The notes beneath the pieces were generated by a model. The model did no database searches, was not told where the DNA came from, and saw only the letters and a list, made by a program, of their open reading frames with translations. 64,000 nucleotides of DNA, from contig NC_092875.1 in NCBI RefSeq assembly GCF_028372415.1, positions 48,155,271 to 48,219,270 on the forward strand, read 5' to 3'. Made by a program: the position numbers and the translations under genes. This DNA is from Notamacropus eugenii (lineage: Eukaryota > Chordata > Mammalia > Diprotodontia > Macropodidae). Below, one piece after another: positions 11,901-23,105 of the stretch; within the stretch, counting starts at the first letter, position 1; every line of letters begins with the position of its first letter.

Positions 11901-12970
11901 GGTGAGTGGACTTTTCTATTTCTTCTACTGAAGTTCTCCAGTTACTGACCTTTTAAATCAATTTTTTTTCAATATTCTAGTTATACTCAGAAGATTTTAG
12001 TGTCAGAATCACTGTAGGCTGAATATATGGTCATCCTGAACCATATGTCCTGTAAATATGCCAGAACCTAATGTCTGAAATGTCCCAAAGCCCCACTTCC
12101 ACCCTGCTTGCTCTACAAGATTTGCGCTATAAATATGCCTGTAGTCCAAAAGGGCTCTACCTCCTTTCCTGGGCTCCCTACAGTGTAGGACCTTTATCTC
12201 AGAGCTAACAAACTCTGGGAAAAGCAAATTCCTCCAATCTTGATTCTATATGTTGTACACCTAGATAATCTTAGTGGACACACCAACTGGTTTTTGAGGA
12301 TCCAGTGAGAGAAAAACCCAAACTGGAGAAATGAATTTTTTTTTTCAGAGCTAAAAAAAAAAACACTCAATGTGACTACTTTGTTTATAAAAATGCATCT
12401 AGAAACAGTGACTGTTTTTATTACTTCAAGAGAGAAAAAATATTGATCTCCACCATGAATTCTAGTTGATGCTTTTATTAGTAAGTACAATTTGAATGCA
12501 TCTTTTCTCTTTGGCAGTAGAGGGATTGGCAGCCCTGCAGTTGCACAAACCAGCAGGGCTTATATAGAAACAGGTTTCATCAGCCACGTGGGGTACAGTA
12601 AGATCAAAGCCTTAACATTAAGGGGCCTCCCCCCCAGCCCATCCATCTGTACTGTCTGCTTTCCAGCCCTAGGAATAATTTCCTGCCCATCCCAGTGGCT
12701 TCTGGCATTCAGTCCATTAAGACAGAGCAAAGGTGTTAGATTTTTTTTGGTTATCAAGTATAGAAATGAGGTTCTGCAGTGATAAAGAGTGCTAATATTA
12801 GAAGAAGGGGTAAAAGTACCAAGTAAACATTGCTACCAGCTTGCTTCTGTCAGACTGTCAACGTTAATGGCGTTTAAAATCCTTACAAAAGAAAGCAAAC
12901 CCCTGGTCATATTTGTCTGTATGTCAAATGTGACATTGTAAATGGCAGCCTCTAGTCCAGTGGCTTGTCT
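8933..12970. other. Intergenic, mostly unique
   Basis: No coding exon, RNA gene or clear promoter seen. Fragments of old repeats occur near 9520-9750 and 11440-11540 ('caagtatttattaagtcctt'). A purine-rich patch lies at 10700-10795. An AATAAA at about 11836-11841 could serve a longer SFSWAP 3' UTR, but nothing else supports that. Confidence 0.5.
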
Positions 12971-12974
12971 GGCA

Positions 12975-13200
12975 GAGGAGTATGGGCAAAAGAGCACTGG
13001 GTTTGGAGTCTGAAGGCTTGGCTGGCTCCATTACTTATCAGCTGTGTGACCTTGGGCACTTCCTTTCCCCTGTTCCTAGACTTCAATCCTCATCTGTAAA
13101 ATGAGGGGGTGAATATTGTTGGCACTATCATCCTGACAAGGATACTGTGAGAAAAGCGTATCCTAAACTTTGAGTGACTGTATAAGTACGAGTTGTTATA
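12975..13200 (+). mobile_element. MIR-like SINE
   Basis: Contains 'gtttggagtctgaaggcttg', 'agctgtgtgaccttgggcac' and 'cctcatctgtaaaatgaggg', then a CORE-like end. Confidence 0.75.
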
Positions 13201-13454
13201 GGAACCTTGTAAGGAAAAAACTTCTTAACAATAAAAGCTATTCAAAGATAGAATGAGCTGCCAGGGATGGGAGGGAATTCCTTTTTGAGTCCAGGTGGGA
13301 CTAGAAAGCCACTGCATTTCCTTGCGACTCAACTTTCTGTGAACCGGAATTCATTTCTAAGTGGGAAATCACAGGATGTCTAAATGGGATGGAATGGGTG
13401 GATGGAAAAAAGCGTGAAATGCTACTATGTGCTCAACACTATTAGGAACATAAT

Positions 13455-13640
13455 TTTGGAGTTGGATATGACCTTAGCATCTAGTCTAAACCTTTCATTT
13501 TACCAATAGTTAAACTGAGACCTAGGAAGAAATCACTTGTCTAAGATGATTTGTAATGGTTCAAAAGCATCAGAGGCAAGATTTGACCCAGGTCTTCCAA
13601 CTCCAGAGGGATGGCTTTTTCCCCTGCACCGTGCTATTTT
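13455..13640 (-). mobile_element. Reverse MIR/L2-era SINE fragment
   Basis: Shows 'cattttaccaatagttaaac', 'gacccaggtcttccaactcc' and a trailing 'ctgcaccgtgcta', the reverse-oriented layout of an old SINE. Confidence 0.5.
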
Positions 13641-14109
13641 TCATCATAGCAATAACTAGCTTTCTTGAAGTATCTAGCAATTACTACCTCCTGTATTTTC
13701 GAGTTGGTGTTTCTGTTTTTAGACACAACTACAGAAAACTGAGTGTTGAACTCCCTCTTCCTCAGCTCTCAAAAGTACACTTGACAGAAAACAGTGGCAT
13801 AACGCAGCGCAAACTTCTGTTCCTTATGTAGTGTCTTGTTTGCTTCTTCCTGGGCCTTTCCAGTGTTGTTCTGTAAAGGAAGTGGAGCCATATTGTATTA
13901 ACTAAGCTTGGCCCTTGAGAAGAAATGAAAAAACTCCCCTCGCTCTTTTCTTTGCAGAAGTTGAGGGAATGTGGGTATGAAATATTACTTATGCTGTCAG
14001 ATTCAATTAATATGTTAGTTGTGCTGCTGTAAGACATGCATGGCTTACTGGTCTAAGGCAGGGAGAGAAATATATTTATTTGGGAGTCAAAGTGAAAAAT
14101 AGAATGTTT

Positions 14110-15600
14110 AACGTCATTTTTTATTCTGTACTTAACAAACATACCAAAAGATGAACATTTCCATATACAAAGATTTTTTAAAATATGTGTAAAAATTGCA
14201 AATTTCTGTTAATTTGATTTTTAAGTATATAATAAATTCAATGCAACTGTCAAAGTTTATGTTGACTTCTGAACTTATTTTCTGTGTATTGTTTTAAAAC
14301 ATCAATGACCTTTTTTTGATACAATCCTTGTAACCAAGTCAAACAAAAATCCCTGTTTGCCATATTCAAAGATGCATGTCTCATTCTGTACTTTGAGTCT
14401 GCCATCCCTCAGTGAAGATGTTGGTGATAGATGTCTCCATTTCTCTGGAGTTCTGGTTGATCACTGGATTGATCAGAATTCTTAAGTTTCTTAAAGATAT
14501 TTTTCTTGGCAATATTGGTGTCATTTTTTATATTGTCCTCACTAATTGTTTTCTTGGTTTCACTTCACTCTGCGTCAGTCCGTATAAGGCCAGATTTCTC
14601 TGAAATAGTACCCTTCCTCATTTCTTATGGCCCGATAATATGCCATTACAATTATTTAACATAATTTATACAGCCATTCCCCAGTTGATGGATATCCTTT
14701 GTTTCTAGTTCTTTGCTATAATAAAAAGATCTACTATAAATATTTTTGTATATATGGGTCCTTTTCCTCTTTCTTTGATATCTTTGGAGTATGGGACAAG
14801 TGGTCCCAAGCGTATGTACAGTTTAGTGATTTTTGTGGGGTATATTTCAAAATTGTTTCTAGAATGGCTTGGCTAACATATAGGGCCGATAATAGTACAC
14901 ATCAGTGTACTATTTTTTGTTTTTACAATTTTTGCTATTTTTTTACTATTTTTTTGCTTTCCCAAAGTCCCTCTAGCAGTTATCCCTATCCTTTATTTTT
15001 GTCATTTTTGCCAATCTGTTAGGTCTGAATTGTTTTAATTGGCATTTTTCTGTTATATTAGAGATTTAGAACATTTTTTTTCATAATCATAGCCTTTTCA
15101 TAAGGCTAGGTAGGGATAGATTGGATTTCCTTTGAGAATCTTTTGATGAATGGCCGTGATTCTTCTGTGTTTGAATCAGTTACTTTATATGTCTTGGACG
15201 TGAGACCTTTATCAAAATCAACCCTACCCCCAATTAACCTACATTCTAATTTTAACTGGGTTGATTTTGTTTGTGCAAAAAAACCTTTCCAATTCTATGT
15301 ATACAAAATGTCCATTTATTTTCCCCAGCCTTAGTAAAGAAAATTATTTCATTCCTAAATCCTTGAACTTGTTTATGACATGACCTTTTGTGCTTGTCAT
15401 GTATCTTTTTGGAGCTTCTCTTGATATGTAGTGTAACATGTTAATCTAAACATAATTTCCAACAAATTGTTTTCCAGTTTTCCTAGAAGTTTTGTAAAAT
15501 AGAGAATTCCTACCCTCAGTAGCTGAGGTCTTTGGGTTTACTGAACACAGTGCTACTGTGTTGGACTGCTTCTAAATGTGTGCCTAATCTGTTCCACTAA
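14110..15600 (-). mobile_element. 5'-truncated L1 (first of two adjacent copies)
   Basis: Reverse-strand L1 3' region. Marker blocks include 'atatgccattaca', 'ccattccccagttgatggat', 'tatatatgggtccttttcct' and 'gaatggcttggctaacatat'. It is AT-rich with no intact ORF2; the open pieces here are decayed ORF2 or UTR. Confidence 0.65.
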
Positions 15601-15609
15601 TCAACCTAG

Positions 15610-16800
15610 TTTTTAAATTTAATTCATTTTTGGTTACGCTTTAAGTTTCAAACTGTCTCCTTCCTCCCAACTGCATACTAGAGAAGGTCATCCCTTGACA
15701 AAGAGATACGTAAAATCTTACTATGCAGATCAGTTCTTTCTCTAAAGTTGGATAGTATCTTCCTTCATAGATCCGTTAGCTGGTTTGCATATCTGTAACA
15801 CTTGGAATAGCTTTAGCCATTCGTAGTTATCCTTCAAACAATATCACTGTTACTGTATACAATATTCTCCTTGTTCTGCTTATTTCACTTCATTATTTCA
15901 TGCAACCAACCTGCTCATCATTTCTTAGAACATAGTAGTATTCCATTCCATTTTTTTTACGGACATCCCCTCAATTTCCAGTCCTTTGCTGTAAATGTTT
16001 TAGAACACTTAGGTTCTTTTCCTTTTTCCCTGATCACCTTGAGAGATTGCTGGGTAAAAAACCATACAACAGTTTTATAATTTGTTGAACATAATTCCAG
16101 TTTGCTCTCCCAAATGGTTAGATAAGTACACACTTCCACGAATAGTGTAACCACATCCCCTCCAACATTTATCATTTTCCTCTTCTATCATTTTAGCCAA
16201 TCTGATAGGTGTGAGATATCTCAAAGCAGTTTCAATTTGCATTTCTCTAATCAATAATAATTTAGAGCACTTTTTCGTATGACTATAGATAGCTTTGGTT
16301 TCATCATCCAAAAACTTCCTGTTCATATCCTTTGACCATTTATCAATTGGGGAATGACTCATATTCTTATAAACTGGCAAAATTCTCTGTATATTTGAGA
16401 TATGAAACCTTTATCCAAGAAACTGTCTATAAAATTTTTTCCCCAATTTTTTGCTTTCCTTCTAATCTTGGCTACATTGGTTTTAATTGTACAGAAACTT
16501 TTCAATGTAATGTAACTAGATCTCTAGGTAAATATTTTTTCCAGCTCTAAAAGTCATCTTTTGAAAGTTAGATTGGTATGGCAATGAGTAAGTAAATTTA
16601 GGAAATTAATGAATAAGTTAGTTTAGGAAATACTGTCATTTTTATTATATTGGCTTTGCCTACTCTTGAGCAATTATGATTTCTCCATTTATTTAGGTCT
16701 TTTTTTTTTTCCTGTAAGGAACATTTAGCAATTGTATTCAGATAGCCCTAATTATAAGGGTTTTTTCTAAGATATATAGAAATTGCCTTAACTCTGGTGT
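15610..16800 (-). mobile_element. 5'-truncated L1 (second adjacent copy)
   Basis: On the minus strand, residues such as SPIDKWSKDMNRKF (within 16075-16380) match the conserved C-terminal region of L1 ORF2. DNA blocks repeat those of the neighbouring L1: 'gacatcccctcaatttccag', 'atatcctttgaccatttatc'. Frameshifts and stops make it non-functional. Same orientation as the preceding copy. Confidence 0.75.
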
Positions 16801-17044
16801 CTGATATGTGTTGGCATGAAGGGTCAGTTTAATAAGTGACAGTCTATACATAGTGATTTACCGTTCATAAGGAACTTTCTTTACCTCCTTGTAAGGTTGA
16901 GAGTGTTTGTGTTCTTAGGTTGACTTCCATATATTGTATATTCTTGGTAACATAAAATATGAAAGAATGAAGGGAAAAAAACTTTTTAAAGCATGTTAAA
17001 ACTGGAAGAACCCTTACAGCTCTTAAAAGATTCTCCCTTCTCTC

Positions 17045-17345
17045 CACTTATTTACTGACTTCCCTGGCTTCCTCTAAATCTAACAAACATCTCATCTTTT
17101 AGTGGAAGCTTTTCCCCACCCCTTTTAATTTAATTCCAGTGCCTTCTCTCACTGCTAATTATTTCCTATATATCATGTACATAGTTTGCCTTGTATATGT
17201 TTATTTTCATATTATCTCCCCCATTAGTTTGTAAACTCTTTGAGTGCAGGGGCTGTCCTTTGCCTGTTTGTGTATCCCCAAGACTTAGCACAGTGTCTGA
17301 CATGTGGTAGGTGCTTAATAAATGTTTGTTGATTGATTGATTGGT
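17045..17345 (+). mobile_element. L2-like 3' end
   Basis: Ends with the typical order 'aaactctttgagtgcagggg', 'gtatccccaagacttagcac', 'gtgcttaataaatgtttgtt' and a (GATT)n tail at about 17331-17352. Preceded by a 3'-UTR-like stretch with 'tagtggaagcttttccccac'. Confidence 0.65.
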
Positions 17346-17359
17346 TTGATTGATGGATT

Positions 17360-17480
17360 TAGTCTATGCCTCTAATTTTATAGAGGAGGAAAGTGAGTCC
17401 TATAAAGGAACAGTGACTAATGCCTTTCCAGTTAGTAGCAAAACTGGACTGACACACTCAAGTCTTATGCTTCCAAATCC
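17360..17480 (-). mobile_element. Reverse MIR-like fragment
   Basis: Contains 'ctctaattttatagaggagg' and 'agtagcaaaactggactgac', matching the reverse end of an old SINE. Strongly diverged. Confidence 0.35.
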
Positions 17481-17484
17481 TTGA

Positions 17485-17700
17485 AGACCTGGGATGGGAT
17501 CTCAGCTCTGACACTCACCAAGGTGCCTAACCTCAGACAATTCAGTGCACCTCCAGAAGTATTGATCCCTCACCTCTAAAATGTGAACAATTAAAAAGAA
17601 AAAAAGTCACACCACCTACCTCACTAGGTTATAAGGAAAATTCCTTGTGAACTATAAATCACTGTGTAGGTGTAAACTGGTATTTGTTAAACTGATCTAA
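17485..17700 (+). mobile_element. MIR-like SINE, diverged
   Basis: Contains 'gggatctcagctctgacact', a diverged 'cacctctaaaatgtgaa' core and 'ctacctcactaggttataag'. Confidence 0.5.
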
Positions 17701-17809
17701 AACATATGAGACACCCTAGGCAATTTCTAAGTATCTTGGAAAAACCCTTGTGATCTGGGGCTGGAAAGGTCCTTAAAGGTCACCTAACACAAACTCTTTG
17801 AGAAGTCAG

Positions 17810-18066
17810 ATGGTAGTAATAGCAGGTAACATTTATATGTCACTTACTATGTGCCAAGCACTGTGCTAAACTCTTTACAATTACTGTCTAATTGAGTCCT
17901 TGCGACAGTTCCTGGGAGGTTCTGCTTTGATCCTTGTTTTACAAATAAAGAAACAAAGGCAGACAGGTGAAGTGATTTGCTCAGTGTCATAGAGCTAGAA
18001 AGTATCTGAGGTCAGATTTGAACCCAGGACTGGTTCTCTACTCACTGCGTCACCTAAATGCCCTCC
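17810..18066 (-). mobile_element. CORE-SINE, nearly complete
   Basis: Reverse orientation: 'ggtaacatttatatgtcact', 'ctatgtgccaagcactgtgc', 'agagctagaaagtatctgag', 'atttgaacccaggactggtt', ending 'cactgcgtcacctaaatgcc', the complement of the tRNA-like head. Confidence 0.8.
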
Positions 18067-18068
18067 TA

Positions 18069-18270
18069 ATGTTCCTAGCTGCATCTAATATGACAGCAGG
18101 GAACCGGAATCCAAGTGGATGGACATCCATGGATGGCACAAACTGTATATGGGAATGTAACGGAGCATCATTGTGCTCTAAGGAAAGATGACTGTGCGGA
18201 ATCCAGAGACACCTGGATGACTTATACGGACTGATGTGGCATGACGCAGAACCAGGAGACAGTAGAGAAT
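18069..18270 (+). mobile_element. L1 3'-end fragment
   Basis: Blocks 'catcattgtgctctaaggaa', 'ccagagacacctggatgact' and 'gcagaaccaggagacagtag' match those of the L1 near 20.3 kb. The opening 'aaatgttcctagctgca' recurs at 21910, so both come from one repeat. Confidence 0.55.
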
Positions 18271-19362
18271 CAAAAACCACTCAAAGAGCTACTTGAGCTC
18301 AGATCCAATTCCTCAACTAGCCCTGGTTCTGGAGGACAGATGGGACCACAAAGCAATCCTTGTCTTTGCCACTTATTACCTTGGGCAAGTCACTCACCCT
18401 TGGAAGAGGGTGGTTCACAATGGCTTTTTTCATTTTCCCATTTGCACCACCACCACGAACTCCTGTTTTTGCTCAACTCTCTCCTAGATAGCAGTCTTAA
18501 AGGTGACCTCCTAGGAGACTTTCTCATTCAGTAAATATTGACAATGTCCTTGACTCCCTTTGCCTGCTAATTGAATTGTGACTTCAGGAACACCTACCAT
18601 CCACAGATGCTTTTCATCAGTCCTCTCATCTGCTTCATTCACAGATGTGATCTCCACTGCAGCCTCAGCTTTGATAGGCTCAGGCACAGGAAGCGTGGAG
18701 GGGCAGGAGGAGGTGTTGAAGACAGCAATGGACACTTACCAAGCTTGACCTTCCTGTCTCTTGCCCTGCTGCCCCTAGGGCTCTGCTTCTATTTGAAGAT
18801 GCCAACAAAGGCTCTTGGTGATCCACACAACCAGTTGAGTGCAAGTCCAACGCTTGACCTTGAGGTGGAAATGGGGAGCCATTGGAGTTTGTTAAGCAGG
18901 GTAATGAGATGGTCATACCTCTGCTCCTCCCCTCTTCTCCATCAAACTCTCTCTTTTTCAGGTTTTCAGGTCAATAATCTCTCCTATTTCTCCCTTTCTT
19001 ACCACTTTTTCCAAGACTCTTGCTGGATCTTTATCCATATCACAGCCATTAACCATGGGTGTCCACCAAAGCTCAGTATTCTCCATGTTGCTTCACTTGG
19101 TTGATCCTATTAGCTCCCATGGGTACAATTATTAATTCACCTTCAGATGATGGTCAGATCCAAATACATCCAACCCTCCAGTGTCTCCTGAGGTTCAGAT
19201 TTTCATCACCAAACTACCTTTTAAAAATCTTGAACTGGATATCCCTTAGGCATCTCAAATTCAGGAGGGATGAGAGATTCTCAAGAATGAAATTCTGAAG
19301 ACACAAACAGAAAAAATTCCATTGAGGGGGCAAAAATGAGAATTGTCCAAAGAGAATTATCT
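18271..19362. other. Intergenic, decayed repeats, no gene
   Basis: A weak MIR-like patch (18340-18440) and a small piece of the old dispersed repeat (18850-18915, 'ggggagccattggagtttgt') are visible. The 177-codon plus-strand ORF at 18571-19104 overlaps this repeat, has no recognisable domain, and is treated as chance. Confidence 0.45.
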
Positions 19363-19485
19363 GGGGGCAACTAGGTGGCACAATGGATAGAGCACCCAAC
19401 CTGGAGTCAGGAGAACCTGAGTTCAAATCCAGCCTTAGACACTTATTAGCTGTGTGACCCTGAGCAAGTCCCTTAACTTGGAGGC
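19363..19485 (+). mobile_element. tRNA-headed marsupial SINE, short form
   Basis: Begins 'gggggcaactaggtggcaca', then 'cctggagtcaggagaacctg', 'gttcaaatccagccttagac' and 'agctgtgtgaccctgagcaa'. It stops after the tRNA-like and CORE-like part. Confidence 0.85.
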
Positions 19486-19589
19486 AAGGGGAGGGGGATG
19501 GTGTCTAATGATGCTCAGGGAATTCACCCACCAACTTAGATTTTTAAAAGAAGCATACAACTCAAAAGGTGAAATGAAGGACTGGAGTC

Positions 19590-20875
19590 AGTCTATTAGG
19601 TTCAGCTGAAGTGAAGAGGGCAGGACAGGCTGGCAATCATGATCTCGGACAAAGCAAAAAGCAAAAATAATCCTATTTGAAAAACATAATTGGGGAAATG
19701 ACATTTTGCTAAAAGGTACCATAGACAATAAAGTAACATAAAAATTTTTTCACAGCAATTTTCTTGGACAAAAGCCTCATTTCTCAAAAATATAGGGAAC
19801 TGACTCAAATTTATAAAAATAAGAGCCATTCCCCAACTGACAAATGGTCAAAGGATATGGACAGGCAATTTTCAGAAGAACTCAAAGTTATCAATAGTCA
19901 TATGAAAAATGCCCTAAATCACTATTTATTAGAGGAAGGCAAATTAAAACAACTTTAAAGTACCACCTCATACCTCTCAGAAATGACAGATGCTGGAAGG
20001 GATGAGGAAAATAAGTACATTAATGAATTGTTGATAGAGTAGTGAAACTGGCCCAACCATTCTGGAGAACAATCTGGAACTATGCCCAAAAGACTGTAAA
20101 GCTGTGCATACACTTTAACTTATTGATACCATCTCTAGGTCTGCATCCCAAAGAGATCAAAGGAAAAGTACGTGTAAGTACAAAAATATTTAAAGCACCT
20201 CTTTTGGCAGTGGCAAAGACTTGGAAATTGAAGGGAGTGCTCATCAATTGGGGAAAGGCTGAACAAGTTGTAGCATATGATTGTGGTGGAGTACTATTGT
20301 GCTATAAAAAATGATAGAGGCTGGAGGGGGGCAATTCAGAAAAACATGGCAAGTATGAACTGATGCAAAAGGAAGTGAGAAGAACTGAGAGATCACTGCT
20401 TGTTGTGTTTGTCCTTCATTGCCGAAGAAGAACGTGCCATCAGAGAAATGGTGACATGACTTGCACTTGACTTTGCTTTGAGTGAGAGAGGGCCTCACTT
20501 CTCCTCCTGATCACTGTGTACAGTAACGTTATAATGATGATCAACCGTGAATGACTTATCTATTCTGATCAATGCAATGATCCAAGTCAATACTAAAGGA
20601 CTTATGGTTAAAAATGCCCTCCACGCTCAGAAAAAGAACTGACAGAGTCTAAGTGAAGACTGAAATTTTTTTTTCACTTTATTTTTCTTGCTTTTTTTGC
20701 AAGATAACTAATATGAAACTATGTTTCGCATGATTTCACATGTATTATGATTTCTTCCTTTCTCAATAGGTCTGAGAAGGACAGGAGCGAAGGAGAGAAT
20801 TCAGAACTCAATTTTTTAAATGAATGTTAAAATAAATGAATAATAATTTTTTTTAAAAAAAAGAAAAAAGAAGTG
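19590..20875 (+). mobile_element. 5'-truncated L1 with ORF2 C-terminus and A-rich tail
   Basis: The + frame at 19764-19958 reads KYRELTQIYKNKSHSPTDKW, then SKDMDRQF, characteristic of the C-terminal end of L1 ORF2. Later blocks 'cattctggagaacaatctgg', 'gctcatcaattggggaaagg' and 'tactattgtgctataaaaaa' continue the element. It ends with an A-rich stretch at 20846-20875. Multiple stops show it is dead. A non-L1 block ('cattgccgaagaagaacgtg', about 20400-20520) is inserted in its 3' UTR. Confidence 0.8.
20400..20520 (-). mobile_element. Partial repeat inside the L1 3' UTR
   Basis: The block from 'gtccttcattgccgaagaag' to 'cctcacttctcctcctgatc' is shared with 63135-63455, where it forms the tail of a reverse SINE. 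Here it is truncated and nested in L1. Confidence 0.6.
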
Positions 20876-20897
20876 TAGAGAAGATGGAAGCAAGACC

Positions 20898-21160
20898 AAG
20901 TACTGTTGCTACTCAGAGATTTCAGTTGTGTCCAATTCTTCATGGCCCCATTTGGGGTTTTCTTGGCAAAGATGCTCGAAGGATCTGCCATTTCCTTCTC
21001 TAGCTCATTTTACAGATGAGGAACCGAAGCAAATATGGTGAAGGGACTGGCCCAGAGTCACACAGCCAGTAAGTATCGAGGCTGGATTTGAACTCACAAA
21101 GACTCATCTTCCTGATTTCAGGCCTGGCACTCTATCCGCTGCTTCACCTAATCTGCCAAA
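20898..21160 (-). mobile_element. tRNA-headed, RTE-tailed SINE, full length
   Basis: Reverse orientation: tail 'catttggggttttcttggca', middle 'cattttacagatgaggaacc', 'gtcacacagccagtaagtat', 'gatttgaactcacaaagact', head complement 'cactctatccgctgcttcac'. It sits directly after the L1 A-rich end. Confidence 0.85.
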
Positions 21161-21164
21161 GCAA

Positions 21165-21800
21165 CAAGGAAGATAAATATATTCATGGCACATTCCTATA
21201 AAAATTTTGTCAGGAATAATAAAATTCAGAATGAACTGGAGAGAAAAGCTAAAGACAATAAAAAGGTATTTTTTTAGCTATATTGGAAGACAGGAGAGGA
21301 TGAAAAAAGGAAAAGGCTTTTTAGTTGAGAGTGAATGGGATAATGCTATTGGACAAACGAAGAAAACTGCTCAAGAATTATTTTGTTTCTGTTTTCCATA
21401 TAAAGGAGAATAACCTTAGACTGAAAGAGACAAAACACAAATGACTTAAAGGGAATTGATCCTAATACAAGTAAAGAGACAGAGAAAAGATAACAATGGC
21501 AAACCATTCCTGTCCCTCTGCCAAGAAAACCCCAAATGGGGTCACGAAGAGTCTGACATGATGAAACCCTGCATAATAAACAGCGCTTGGCCTTGCTTCC
21601 ATTTTGGCTGCCCTTGATAAATTCAGATCACCTGGCTCAGATGAACTCCATGCAAGGGTGCTAAATGATCAGGACAGATGTGATGGCTGATCCATCATCA
21701 GTGACATCTGAAAGAGATAAGCCAAACTGAACCATCTGAGAGTGGGAAATGGGGGAGAGATACCACAAGATTAAGGAGAAAAATGCTTACTGATTGAAGG
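21165..21800 (+). mobile_element. CR1/L2-type LINE reverse-transcriptase remnant
   Basis: The frame at 21207-21413 includes RYFFSYIGRQERMKKGKGFL, resembling the linker before the RT domain in CR1-clade LINEs. Further on, 'cacctggctcagatgaactc...caagggtgctaaa' (about 21629-21665) resembles the conserved GPDELHPRVLK reverse-transcriptase motif, and 'ataccacaagatta' fits the following VPQDW block. Frames are broken, and a SINE fragment interrupts it. Assignment is from motif recall only. Confidence 0.5.
21493..21575 (+). mobile_element. RTE-tail SINE fragment
   Basis: Contains 'caatggcaaaccattcctgt', 'gccaagaaaaccccaaatgg' and 'gtcacgaagagtctgacatg', the 3' half of the common SINE, lying within the CR1-like LINE. 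Confidence 0.7.
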
Positions 21801-21899
21801 AGGAGTTCCATCCACCTCTCAGTCCCATCTTCTTGAAAAAATGGACCTTCAACATTGGGCATATATCTTAAGTAAGTCAGTGGCAAAAAAAAAAGTTCT

Positions 21900-22220
21900 C
21901 ATATATATCCAAATGTTCCTAGCTGCACCAAATATGGTAGCACGGAAGTGGAATCCAAGTGGGCATCTATTGACCGTACAGACTAATATTATTGCAGTGT
22001 TCATCTTTGTTTTCAAAGAGGATCAATGAACGATGCCTTGACTTGCTCATGAATTAGATTTAAGTAAGGCAGAGTTGCACATCATCATCAACCTCACTCT
22101 CTCATTCCAGCGTCTTTGAAGTCTAGTGGCAGAACAAAAATCAGAGTGACTGGTGATGGCTTGGAATGCAGATGACCTTGGTGTCTCCAATATCTCACCA
22201 GGTTCTAAGGGCATAATTAT
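21900..22220 (+). mobile_element. L1-related fragment joined to another marsupial repeat
   Basis: Begins 'aaatgttcctagctgcacca' (shared with 18069). It then runs into 'gttcatctttgttttcaaag', 'ggcagagttgcacatcatca' and 'cagagtgactggtgatggct', a repeat I associate with marsupial genomes but cannot name. Confidence 0.45.
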
Positions 22221-22224
22221 CTAT

Positions 22225-22851
22225 TTGTGTGTGTATATAATATATAATTATAATATAATCTCTATATTACATAAATACATACATATATGTATATGTAACA
22301 TGAACAATATATACCATATATGTATATTGTATGTGTGATGCATATCATGTGTATATGTAAATATGCAACATGTTCTATATGTAACATATGTATGTGACCT
22401 ATACAATATGTTGTATGTAGTATGCATATGTAACATATACAATATATTCTATAAATATAAGTATATATTACATATACATATGGATACATGCAATGTATAA
22501 TGTAATATAAAATAATGTTGATATGTTTCTATAAATGTGTTACATGTATATCTTTACATGTGTGTATACATGTATACATGCATGTGTTCGTGTACATGTA
22601 TATAAGTATCACATGAGTACACATGCATGTGATGTGATGTATGCTACATTTACATGTCCATAAGCATATACATATGTAATGTGAGGCATATAGAAATATG
22701 TATACATACATATGCATACGTGTAATGTGTACAATATGTTGGTGTGTTATATAAATATAAGATACAATATACAGCATTATAAGGCATATTATATATATAC
22801 ATGCACGTGTATATAAACATGCATTGTGTATGTATGTATATATTGTATACA
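22225..22851. repeat. TA/TG/CA-rich microsatellite field
   Basis: Over 600 bp of imperfect 'tatacatatgtatatg'-type alternating purine/pyrimidine sequence with (CATG) and (TACA) variants. It continues past the inserted SINE (23106-23225). The overlapping ORFs here are low-complexity artefacts (Tyr/Ile/Cys/His-rich). Confidence 0.9.
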
Positions 22852-23105
22852 GGGCAACTAGGTGGCAATGTAGATAGAGTTCTGGACTTGGAGTCAAGAA
22901 GACTCATCTTCCTTAGTTCAAATCTGGCCTCAGACACTAGCTCTGTGAACCTGGACAAGTCACTTCATTCTGTTTGCCTCAGTTTCCTCACCTATAAAAT
23001 GAACTAGAGAAGGAAAGGGCAAACCAGTCCAATGTCTCTGCCAAGAGAACCCCAAATGGGGTTATGGAGAGTCAGGCATGACTGAAGACTCAACAGCAGC
23101 AACAG
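22852..23105 (+). mobile_element. Full-length tRNA/RTE SINE inserted in the TA field
   Basis: Complete element from 'gggcaactaggtggcaatgt' to 'tgactgaagactcaacagca', flanked by identical 12-bp copies of 'atattgtataca' (22840-22851 and 23106-23117). This is a target-site duplication and fixes the boundaries. Confidence 0.93.

Noticed and set aside
15610..16800. Active L1 ORF2
   Set aside because: Only short ORF2 fragments survive, with stops and frameshifts. The same holds for 19590-20875 and 48560-49960.
18571..19104. 177-codon + ORF
   Set aside because: It overlaps an old dispersed repeat and lacks any domain, splice signal or promoter context.
19363..19440. tRNA gene
   Set aside because: SINE heads throughout the window look tRNA-like (box-B-like 'gttcaaatcc'), but they belong to retroposons with CORE/RTE bodies. 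No free-standing tRNA with a plausible cloverleaf was seen.
22248..22958. Overlapping Tyr/Ile/His/Cys-rich ORFs
   Set aside because: They are translations of the TA/TG microsatellite field.
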